A program made the translations under genes and the position numbers. The notes beneath the pieces are model-generated. The model saw only the letters and a program-made list of their open reading frames with translations. It ran no database searches and was not told where the DNA came from. Positions 10,503-20,575 of a stretch of 25,000 bases of DNA are shown here, piece after piece (within the stretch, counting starts at the first letter, position 1; every line of letters begins with the position of its first letter). The stretch comes from Owenia fusiformis (taxonomy: Eukaryota > Annelida > Polychaeta > Sabellida > Oweniidae): NCBI GenBank assembly GCA_903813345.2, contig CAIIXF020000264.1:1-25000 (forward strand), read 5' to 3'.

Positions 10503-11602
10503 GGATATAGGAAAGCCGTCCATCCATTCGTCCATCTGTCTGTCCATCCGTCCATCCGTTAGTTCGTTTGTCTGTCCGGGCAATAACTCAAATACCGGTT
10601 GACGGATTTGGTTCAAATTTTATAGGCTTATGCCTTATTGGTATAGGACATCTGCTCGAAAAGGAATTTTTAGTATGGAATTTTCAATATGGCCACTCAA
10701 TTCAAAATGGCTCCCATTTTTCGTAAAAAATTTAATCTTTGAGAACTCAAATACTAGTTGACTGATTTGGTTCAAATTTTATATGCTGATGCCTCGGGAC
10801 AAAGGACCTTCGCTGAAGAAGATATTTTCAAGATGGCCACTGAATTTCAAAATGGCGGCTATTTTTTCTAAAAAATGTAATTTTTGATAATTCAAGTACC
10901 AGTAGATGGATTTGGTTCAAATTTTATATGATGATGCCTCGCGACGCAGTTGCTCTGTTCAAGAAAGAATTTTCAAGATGATGGCTGAATTTCAAAATAG
11001 CGGACATTTTTTACAAAAATGTAATCTTTGATAATGCAAATACCAGTGAGCGGATTTGGTTCAAATTTTATATGGTGATGCCTAGGAACACAGTTGCTCT
11101 GTTTGACAAAGAATTTCCAAGATGGTCGCTTAATTTCAAATTGGTGGCCATTTTTCGTAAAAAACGTGATCTTTGATAACTCAAATACCAGTGAACGGAT
11201 TTGGTTCAAAGTTTATATGATGATGCCTAGGGACACAGTAGCTCTGTTCGAGAAAGAATTTTCAAGATTGGCGCTGAATTTCAAAATGGCAACCAATTTT
11301 CATAATCATAAAAAATTGGGTTCAAATTTAGATGTTAGTTCCTAGGAACACAGTAGCTCTGTTTGAGAAAGAATTTTCAAATTGATGGCTGAATTTCAAA
11401 ATTGTTGCCATTTATTATAAAACAACATAATCTTTGATAACTCTAATGCTAATTGATGGATATGGTTCACATTTTATATGCTGATGCCCTGGGACACAGG
11501 AGATCTGCTCAAGAAGGAATTTTCAAGATGGCCACTAATAATCAAAGTATGTTTTGTTCGGTGGGATTGGCTACTCCGTGGACGTGGTGTTTTTCTCGTA
11601 AA
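10503..11602. mobile_element. Pearl-like non-autonomous element, copy B, same orientation
   Basis: It has the same head (GATATAGGAAAGCCGTCC plus a GTCCATCC microsatellite, 10504-10575), the same CCGGGCAATAACTCAAATACCGG junction, and about seven monomers (anchors near 10580, 10736, 10882, 11028, 11173, a shortened one near 11310, and 11432). The tail matches copy A (TATGTTTTGTTCGGTGGGAT and GGCTACTCCGTGGACGTGGT). The matching head and tail define the element limits better than either copy alone. ORFs at 10434-10616 (-), 10973-11209 (-) and 11094-11345 (+) are repeat artefacts. Confidence 0.72.
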
Positions 11603-12232
11603 ATATTGGATACCTTAACTTAGGTTACAAGCTATAGTGTAAAAGGATTCATTAAAATCATGAATTATGGCATTGTACATGCTTCTTGAATTTGTCAAAC
11701 TCTTTAATTTCACTTTCAAGTAGTCTTAAGCAGGACGTTGTTACTTTTATGTAACACCTGTGACAGAGAAAGTTCTTTTGAAATGGACAAACTTTGTTTT
11801 TAAAGAATTCAAGTGTACTTGAGAATGTTTCATTATTTGCAAGCTAGTTTCGTTTTGTCTTTTCATTATGATAATATTGCAAGTTAGTGGAATTAAAAAC
11901 CTGGATGAGAAATGTGAAATGCCATTTTACATTTTTAAATACAAAAACTTGTTAGACCCCCATAGGTTATAAATGGTATGACAAAATATTTGTAAAAAAT
12001 TATCATTGTGAGGTTTTCATATCCATATGAAAAATAACATAGTATAATCTCTAATAGGACAGTGATTTAAGGCTACATAATATGTTGACATATTTGCATA
12101 AAATCTTGGAATATCAATTTTTAAAAGTTTTGAATACACTTTTTGTCTGTCAACAATTAGTGGCATGTTTTAAAACCTCTGTCGATTGGTTTCCTGTATT
12201 AAGTTATTTTTGATATATACATCAATACAGAA
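11603..12232. other. Non-coding sequence, nothing assigned
   Basis: AT-rich. The only structure noted is a small perfect inverted repeat, TTTTCATAT-CC-ATATGAAAA, near 12015-12034. Confidence 0.5.
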
Positions 12233-12248
12233 CCCCCCCCCCCCCCCC
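12233..12248. repeat. Homopolymer run of 16 C
   Basis: An uninterrupted cytosine run in otherwise AT-rich DNA. Its exact length is uncertain because such runs are prone to sequencing and replication slippage. Confidence 0.95.
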
Positions 12249-12274
12249 TATGACTCCCAGTTCAAAATCTTGCC

Positions 12275-12640
12275 AAATTCCAAAATGGCTGCCATTTTTG
12301 TCATTCAAAATTCACTTTTCAGGATTTAGTAGCTTTGTAAATAATTTCACGTGTTCTGTGTTGTAAAAACCCATGTCACTGTAAACAGTTGTCTTATGAG
12401 GTAGTTTTGGATATCCTAAAAACCAATCGATGGATAGATCTGAAATTTTTACCAACTTTTCTTGGTATAAAACTTTACAATCGATTAGTTTTGGGGCATT
12501 TGGGGTAAATTTTAATGTGGCCAATTGTTTTGAAACAAATTCATGGATCAATCTGAAATTTTCAGGGATGTTTCTTGGTATAAAGTTTACAAATGCCTAG
12601 TCTTTGTCCATTCTGGGTAAATTTTTAGGTGGCGATTTTT
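12275..12640. repeat. Degenerate pair of about 120-bp repeats related to the ATGGCNGCCAT family
   Basis: It starts with CAAAATGGCTGCCATTTTTG, the same palindrome as in the pearl-like copies. Two related blocks follow: ATGGATAGATCTGAAATTTT...TTCTTGGTATAAAACTTTACAA...GGGTAAATTTT (about 12430-12530), and ATGGATCAATCTGAAATTTT...TTCTTGGTATAAAGTTTACAA...GGGTAAATTTTT (about 12542-12630). The 79-codon minus-strand ORF at 12312-12551 overlaps this repeat and is not credible. Confidence 0.65.
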
Positions 12641-13909
12641 TACTTTTTCGAATAAACTACTTACAAAACACCATGTGAGCCCAGTGCCCACGGTACTATT
12701 TCTTAGAAACTGTTCAGTCAAAGAGGCACTCCTTTCTGTAGTTATACATGTATTTGTCTCAAAAATATGCCACTTTTTAGATAATCATTACTTATCATTA
12801 AAAGGGGTGACTCTCTATAGAATATATTATTTAATTACATGGATCTTTTCCAAGTGCAGTTCTATTGGGAACAAATTCTCAATCATTTTATTTTCTGGTT
12901 TTCCTGGTTCGAACTAAAGGACATCATTCAACATTAACTTGCTTATTGGTTTGTATCAATCAGAAGGGGATACTCATTAAATAAATGGTCAATATCTCAT
13001 TCTTTGGGAGTTAAAACAAAATCGATTCAAACATATTTTTGCATGTACCAAAGCCATGTTGACAATAATTACAATGAATTTATCCATGTTTCATTGCAGT
13101 AATATACATACGATTCAGATGTTTCTTTGGCTGGAATCTCTTGAGACCATTAGGGGAACATCGAAATTGCAGGCAATACAGTGGATATAACAAAAATGAC
13201 CGCTACATGGGTAATCATCATGAAACCTTACGTGATCATTAAAACTTGAGAGGAATTTTGTTTTCTAGTTTTTGTTGCCTCATGTTTAACATTACCCTTT
13301 AGTGTTTTAATAACATCTAATTTCAATTTAATGGTCTGGGTCTTGCTTTCATTAGCTCTTTTATAACACTGACTTTGTTGCACATTGCAAGCTGAGTGTT
13401 TATTCATGCATGAAGGCTTCACTGACTTTATCTTTCAACAGACTTTCTATCTATATCCACATTATTACTTCAGATCTGTTATAGGCATATTATTGTGATA
13501 TAAGAAGTGTATCAAGATTCAATAAATGGTTTTGATATACCAGTGTGAGAATAAACAGAACTGACAAGCAGCTTGTCTGTTGTTATTAACGCATTAGGAA
13601 GAATTGTACAAGATTATCTTGTTACGGTGAAATCACAAAATCTTATAAACCTACTATTACTCTATTTGATTACCATACTTTTCAACAATATGTCCAAATC
13701 TCATGAATGAATGAATTTTGTATTCGGAGTAGATATGATTTCATAGCTGATTTGCAGGTTCTTGCGTGTTTGCTGAACTAGTTTTATGTGTAAGGAAAAT
13801 CTTTCTCAAACTTTTCATTTAGGCTTTCATTTAGTGGTCTCTATTGGAATGCTTTTTTATTATTATATCTTGGTTACCGCCATATTTGGCGCAATACCTC
13901 ATTGGTATA
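12641..13909. other. Non-coding sequence, nothing assigned
   Basis: No gene or repeat was recognised. ORFs at 12675-12917 (+) and 13228-13422 (-) have no recognisable features. Confidence 0.5.
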
Positions 13910-14165
13910 TTCCGTATTTTACGTATTTTACACTCGAAGATAGAGCCAGAAACCCCTCCTTGGAGGAGCCCTGTTTTCTTTTATGTGCACAGGTACACAG
14001 ACTTACAGGTACACACCACAGCCTTTTATACGATTCGTGAACCACTCAGTCAAACACTCAGAATTACATAACGCACAAACAAACTTGTCTGAACCGGGAA
14101 TCGAAGCCGGGGCCAAGCGATATTGGTAACCTTGACTCTCTCTGCCACTGAGCCATAGCGGGTGG
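13910..14165 (-). mobile_element. tRNA-derived SINE
   Basis: On the minus strand the head reads CCACCCGCTATGGCTCAGTG and carries a polymerase III A box TGGCTCAGTGGC (14155-14144) and a B box GGCTTCGATTCC (14108-14097), at a spacing normal for a tRNA promoter. A tRNA-unrelated body of about 180 bp follows, ending in a short repeated tail AAAATACGTAAAATACGG near 13910. The B box has one base off consensus and the head does not fold into a clean tRNA, so this is a SINE and not a tRNA gene. No target-site duplication was clear. Limits are approximate. ORFs at 13786-14040 and 13844-14071 (+) and 14003-14194 (-) cross it and are artefacts. Confidence 0.82.
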
Positions 14166-16299
14166 ACTTTTATGTTAATGTTCCAAGATATCAACCTTAT
14201 AATGTGTGATGATTTTTAAAAAAGGGAATTATTTAGTCTTTCTTTCTTTTGCTAATATAAATATTCATTCCTAGTGATGTTGTATATGTTGTAAACATTG
14301 ATTTTAGAAACAAAATTGGGAATACCAAAGAATCATTTTATGGTTTACTTTTAATCACTCATTTATTTCACTTGACCAGTAGATTTTAACAATTCAGCCT
14401 CCAAAAACAAAATTATGGTACATGGTTACCCAAAAGTGCAGCCTTCAATAATACATTTGTCAATAATGAAGGAAACTGTTGCATTAAATTATTCATTTCA
14501 ACAAACTAACCAAAACATTTCTACAATTCTGGAAGCTATTTTTGGGTCACTCTGTATATATAAGATTCTAACATTGAGATGTTTCTATTGTAACCCAAGC
14601 TACTTTGATGAGCTCATTGTCCTAAAGCTGATCAGTAACTTTAGTTATTTCACATACTTTAATCAAATATCTGATACAAAACTGTGTTCAAAAGATTTCA
14701 AAGCATAGTCAGTATATGCCTGTTAATCACATAAGCAAGGAAAGGAAAGTAAGGGTGAATAATTTTAGTTATAATTGATTGGTTTATAACATGCACTTAA
14801 GCCTTTATGGATTGTCTTTATCTGTACAATTTAAAATATTTCTTTAATTCAGTGGGTTAGAATGAATTAATTTTCTGAGATTCACATTTTTTACACCAAT
14901 CTGTCATAAAATATACATATATAAAAAGTAGTGCGAGTTCACGCCATAATTAATGTATCAATGAATTATTTGCCAGAGGTTGCAATAATGTCATGATATG
15001 TACTTAAGATATGATATCCATGTGTTGTTCATTTGTTATAATATTATGTTATTATGGTGTTCTTAATTTGGCATTTAATAATCCATATTTTTACAGCTAG
15101 TGCACACTTGGGAATCAAACGGAGAATCAAAAGTTGTATAGTCTTTGTCAACCATGTAATTCATTTTTCAAATGAATTATATATGAATGTAATGTCATTT
15201 CATTGAAAATTGAATTTACTATCCAATATTACATCAATCTAGAAAATAATTATTATAATGCACATGTACTTATGACAATGTACATATCTACAGTCTTAAA
15301 CATATACTAATATAAATTTTAGAACATGGGTTCTGCTGATCTCCTACTGAGAGGCGCCAAAGTTTGAATATACAATAAGAGGAAATTGTTAAAGGAAATG
15401 CAACAAATGATAATCCACAGCATTTCTTAAGTATCATATTTTTGAACTGGCAGATTATTTTGTTATATTGTAATTAATAATACTGTACGTTTAATACTGT
15501 TCTTTGCTCCAAATCTGACCTTAATCACTTAACTAAGAATTTCTTGGTTTAGCTTTACTGTATCAAATGCATTGACAAAACAGATACTTTCAGCAAGCAT
15601 ACATATTTATGAATCCAGCTGAGAAATTCCCAGATATTAAGTATTTTTTCTCACATTTTTGCGAGAACAAATTGATGTCTTATTCACTTTATTGTTTCTA
15701 TATTATTCTATGATACTCTACTTTGCCCGAAGACCATGATTCTTTGACATTTATCGGTAACGGCTTGCACTGTTTCATTGCAATACGGGCCACGGGGGAA
15801 ATGAATTTTCCAGAGGGATATGCAAAGAGCCACTCATATCTCCTTGAATCCTTACCCCAATGATTTACAATATTGAGTAACTAGCAATTAGGGAAGTCTG
15901 TTTATATAATGGCATGTATTTGTTGTATTAGGAATCCTAAATGAATTTCCGTAAAAGGCTTTATCAGAGATTTTCCTGGAGATTATTCTTAGTGCCAAGC
16001 TCTGTGTATGTGAAGTATATTAACTCCAATTTGTGTTTTGATTGCAGTACAAATCATATTCATATTAGAAAATAATTCATCTTCATCTTGTGGGCCTTGG
16101 ACATGTCATATCTATAATCAACATGATTAGGCTGTCTATTATTGTTAAAATTACGCTATATGAAGTACGCGTTAACTCTATATTCATATAAACAAGTCGG
16201 ATAGTGGAAAAATAGATGAAAAAAATCTATGTTAACATTGGTTTGTAAATTGGGACCTATAGGGATCTATATCTGAATGGATTAATATTAATTAAGACC
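14166..16299. other. 2.1 kb of non-coding sequence, nothing firmly assigned
   Basis: A 97-codon plus-strand ORF at 14415-14708 has no domain I recognise, no repeats and typical AT-driven composition. ATTTTTGGGTCACTCTGTATA at about 14549-14569 looks like one end of a mariner-type element, but no partner end was found. Confidence 0.45.
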
Positions 16300-16560
16300 A
16301 AATAGAAATTACCCTTGCTTGAATAGCCCTAGATATATAAGTGATTTTCATTAAAATTACCATTGCTTAAATATCGCTTTATTAAATCATGTATACTGCA
16401 TATTTGATAAGTAAGATACATTTTGATAGGTTTTCATTGAATTTACCCTTGCTTTAATAGCCTTATATTAAAGCAGGTATATATTAAGTAATTTTCATTG
16501 ATATTACTCTTGCTCAAATAACCTTAGATTAACCTTATATATATATTTAGCAGTTTTCAT
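16300..16560. repeat. Degenerate tandem repeat, about four copies
   Basis: The phrase TTTTCATTRAAATTACCCTTGCTTRAATAGCC, with variation, recurs at about 16306, 16357, 16440 and 16503. The spacers are AT-rich and uneven (50-85 bp), suggesting an old decayed array. No coding potential. Confidence 0.65.
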
Positions 16561-16642
16561 TGGCTATTTTCTGCCTTAATTTGACAATTTTTTGTTGTAC
16601 AGATCAAATAAGCCAAACCTTTTTATTACAGACCATTAATAT

Positions 16643-16690
16643 GAGAAAATATAGTATACATCAAATATTTGATGTATACTATATTTTCTC
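16643..16690. repeat. Perfect 48-bp palindrome with no spacer
   Basis: The left arm (16643-16666) begins GAGAAAATATAGTATACATC. It is followed directly by its exact reverse complement (16667-16690), ending GTATACTATATTTTCTC. All 24 base pairs match, and symmetry stops at both outer ends. It could extrude as a cruciform or fold as a perfect RNA hairpin in a transcript of either strand. Confidence 0.97.
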
Positions 16691-18554
16691 GCTTACTTTT
16701 GACTAATGCATCAATTTGAGATTGATACGATAGTTCATATATAAATATTACTGCTATTTAATATGCTATATAGATTGTTTAGACATTTTGCTGGGAATCT
16801 CACTTTGGAATAACACCTAGCAGCTCTGTTGAAATGATTTCATAATTTGTGCATTGCATGTTCGCATCATATCACTATAATATAAATCCTCTATCAATCC
16901 GTGTTCATGCATATTAGGTGAAATGTTCTGTGTTTATTATATTATACTCATATAAGCAATAATAGAATACCATTTATTTTTATAGCATGTTATATCTCAC
17001 AATGTTGTTTTTGCTTCCAGATAATGGAGCATGCTGGTACTCTTAAGATACACGCCATTCAAATCAAGACAAATGGACAACATAAACAAGCTCAAAGATA
17101 AGCCCCTTGTTTAACATTCATGGTCTCCATGTTTTCTCAGTAAAGAGTGCCTTAAATGGCCATAAATTTCCACAAATTGAGACTCTGTGGTGTATTTTTA
17201 TGAGAAAACTTGGAAATTGTGACGTGAAATAATGGAGAATGTTTCATGACCTATGCAACTACACATGGACATTGCTACCAAGTACCATCACATACATCAT
17301 TTCTACCATCACATACATGGTACAAACCAAGTTATAGAGACTTATTCAGAGGATAGAGAAATACACAAGATGTCAGGAAAGACTAGATAAAACAGTTGGA
17401 AGAAAAGAATGAGATCGAGATCAGTCAAATTAAAAAGAGAAACACCCATTAAATAACTTTTGCGGAAAAAGCAATAAGAAATGCTGATCCACTTTACAAG
17501 ATCTGTTGAGTAAAAATACAAATAGAAACATAAAAGAATATCATTTTGATGTTATTTTAATTACATCAAAGGTTGTGCTATAACTATTTGTCATTCAACC
17601 CAACTCTGGAAGTATTAGAATAAGAGTTACACAGATCACACTTATTTACCTAAAAAGATAGAAACGACATTAAAACTAACATTTTATTACATTGTCTGAC
17701 AGTATTGCATCCTAGGTTTATTCAGTTTTAATAACATCATAGTTTGACTATTGTAGTCTTGTAGAACGGGGTGCATTTACTTATAACCCGAGAGATTTTA
17801 TTAGCAGTGACATTATTTTTTGACAATTCATCCAGATGGTGGTAATTTTGACATATGATGGCTGATGGTCTTGTCTGCTACTTGACAAGATGTTTGATGG
17901 TTTTTGCTATGCCTTGGAATTGTTGTTATCTTATATTTTTATGGGTTGATGTTATGGATGTTGTTCTTGACTGTTTTCAAGGTAGTCCCCCTTTGTGTTT
18001 TCTCACTGTTATACAACCTAGTATGCAAAACTGAAAGGCAGACTTTCACAGGTTTACTACCAGCTAATGTTCATGTAGAATCATAAACTTATACAAGATA
18101 TAACAGTTAACATGTACCACACACACACATACAATACCATAACCTATGGATGTCATATATACTATACAGAAAATGGCCAAAGTAGACACTGTTAAAAAGC
18201 CTTTTTTAAGGTTTCTTATCACTGCAACTTGGCAATTTTTACAAGATTAGCCTAATCTCTTTAACCTTATCCTATTTAACTCAATAAATATACTTTTATC
18301 AAATACTTCTGCTAATCGAGCTAACTATGAAGGAAAATATAAGGACAAGGCTAATGCTTGAGAAACAGTTAGATAGCTAGAGAATACAATACTAGAGGTA
18401 GATGAAGAAGACGGAGATCAGGAAGATGATGCAAGGTAGATAGTCAAGACTACAGGACTAGTTAGTCAACATCAGGTAGTCAACAGATAGTATTGTGTTA
18501 GTATACTTACTGGAACCTTAGGCTAGAACATAGTTGTAATAAAGTGGTGATGAG
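16691..18554. other. Non-coding sequence, nothing assigned
   Basis: No gene is supported. A 60-codon ORF at 17904-18086 (+) is hydrophobic and AT-driven. A short ORF at 17024-17101 (+) follows an acceptor-like TTTTGCTTCCAG, but has no recognisable product. Confidence 0.45.
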
Positions 18555-19020
18555 GCACAGTGTACAAAGTGTTAGGTACAGTGAATAACAATATTTGGGG
18601 CACTATGTGCATCATTTTATAATGTTCAGTGTACAGTTATATATATGTTGTATGATGAACAATTATGTCTGATGCATAGTTTATAATCTAAAACAATGTT
18701 TGATGTACAACATAGTATGATGTACAGTGTACAGCAATGTATGATGTACAATAATGTATCATGTAAAATGAATACCAATATTTGATGTACAATATTCATC
18801 ATTTTATAATGTAAAATGTACAATGGTATGATGCACAGTAAATAATGATGTACAGCATACAGCAATATGTGATGTACAGTTTACATCAATATTTGTTGTA
18901 CAGCATTGTATGTTTTTTATAGTAAAACAATGTTTGATTTACTACTATACATGATGTACAATATACAGCAATGTTTGAAGTACAATGTTGCATGTTGTAC
19001 AGTATACAGCCATGTTTGTA
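18555..19020. repeat. Degenerate minisatellite with a GATGTACA-N-TACAGCAATGT unit
   Basis: About 460 bp in which GATGTACA, TGTACAGT and CAATGTTTGATG recur roughly every 25-40 bp with many substitutions. A 79-codon minus-strand ORF at 18626-18865 is a product of this repetition (recurrent LHY and CC patterns) and not a gene. Confidence 0.8.
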
Positions 19021-20575
19021 ATTTGCACATCCAAAACAAGAATAAAATTAGAGGTTACACATATCTAAGAAATTGATGATATCAAAAAGAGATTTCGTTA
19101 ATATATTGTGTATTTGCATGTCTTAATATCAGCCAGTTGTCTGCATTGCTATTGTATGCATCCTTTGTATTCACCAATCTCAGCCAATACATAACAGACT
19201 GACTGGGAGGAACAGACTGGGATTAAATGTATGAGTGGGGTGATAAACATCTGAATGGATGTTGGCCAGGAAAATATTCATACAAATCCTTTGGTGTTTT
19301 AATCATAACATAATTCATATTTAATAAAAATAATGCATGTACTTTATACCATTCAATACATTTCAGTGATTGCTCAACTAAAATATTAAAGCCACATGGC
19401 AGTTATGTTGCCAAGACAAAGCATCATACTTTAAACTTGAAAATATTTCCCGAGATGTCATGTACTTGCATAGAGAATTGGAATATACCAATATATTGAT
19501 TGAAGTAATACTTTTACATGTATGACCAATATATTGGTATTGTAGTTTTTAGAGAGAAATTCCTGATATTTAACCTTCCCAGCCTGCTATGTTATATAAT
19601 AAGGAAGAGATACATTTATAGCTATTCCATTGTAAAAACTTCTGAATGTCTATTTGTAGTGATTCACTCGTGAACATCTACCTGCATGTTGAATACTTAA
19701 TTGATAAGGTGTTCACCATTTATAGGTTTAATAATTTGGGTAGACAATAGGCATTGTATTTGTGACATTGTGTACAATTATTTGACATAAACCTCAGACA
19801 CTTCAATATAGTCAACAAAAGATATCATCCTGACATATAAAATATTTATCGTTCAGAACATTCTGGAATAATTTGATGTATGACTACCATAATTGACTAT
19901 ATAAGCATGTCTCTCCCCATAAGGTTATATATGTATGTAACAATCGTGAAGATCATCCAGTCACATAAAATGGATAATTTTTTTATTAATAAAAAACTGA
20001 GTAAATTATTTGGATAAATATTTTAATAAATCTTTTTGATACATTATGGGGAAAATCAAATCTGAAACCATCTTCTATTTTTTAGTCACTTGAAAATATT
20101 GTTTGGTTAAATTTGTTGAGATCACATGTTCTCTGGCTGGCAATAACTTCAGCTTACTTCCTTATTTAAGAAATTCTCTATTTTATTGTGACTTTGTATG
20201 ATCTTTAGACATTTGTATATATGACCTTAAGGGGAGTATTTGATGTTTATTTAGTGGACACCCTGTATATGGTATGTGATCACCAGGGTTCCTTGTGAGT
20301 TCCACACCCTCTGTTTTAGAAAAAGAGGGACCCTGATAAATCAGAATGATGGCTCCTCATTTCCACAATCATACATTAATCGAACATACTTGTGCTTCTT
20401 AGCTTCAGGCATGCTGACACTAAGTGAGTCAGCATTCCCATGTGATCAACATATCATGCAAAGCATTTTTCTAGAATTGTTATTGACAGAAAATAGGAAA
20501 ATATGATTCTAGAACATGTTGATTAATTTCCCATTTTCAAGGTTACTAAATAAGTATAGCTGCAAAACATAATCA
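19021..20575. other. Non-coding sequence with one inverted repeat
   Basis: No gene is supported; the 76-codon ORF at 20276-20506 (+) is not recognisable. ATACCAATATATTG (19485-19498) is repeated inverted at 19527-19540, 28 bases apart, giving a perfect 14-bp stem whose arms contain the self-complementary CCAATATATTGG. Confidence 0.55.

Noticed and set aside
10434-10616. 60-codon minus-strand ORF with a RMDRQMDEWMDG pattern
   Set aside because: Translation of the GTCC/GTCCATCC microsatellite at the head of the pearl-like copy B; a repeat artefact.
14090-14165. Possible functional tRNA gene on the minus strand
   Set aside because: The A and B boxes are present but the acceptor and anticodon stems do not form cleanly and a SINE body follows, so it is a SINE head.
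14549-14569. ATTTTTGGGTCACTCTGTATA as a mariner-type terminal repeat
   Set aside because: No matching inverted partner or transposase fragment was found within about 1.5 kb, so no element could be defined.
14415-14708. 97-codon plus-strand ORF, the longest apart from the sodium-channel exon and its shadow
   Set aside because: No recognisable domain, signal or splice context, AT-driven codon content, and no supporting neighbour. Length is within chance expectation for 25 kb.
17024-17101. Acceptor-like TTTTGCTTCCAG followed by a 25-codon ORF on the plus strand
   Set aside because: No homology recognised, no donor before the stop, and opposite strand to the only gene; chance is the simpler reading.
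18626-18865. 79-codon minus-strand ORF with recurrent Cys and Tyr
   Set aside because: The periodicity comes from the degenerate GATGTACA minisatellite and not from a cysteine-rich peptide.
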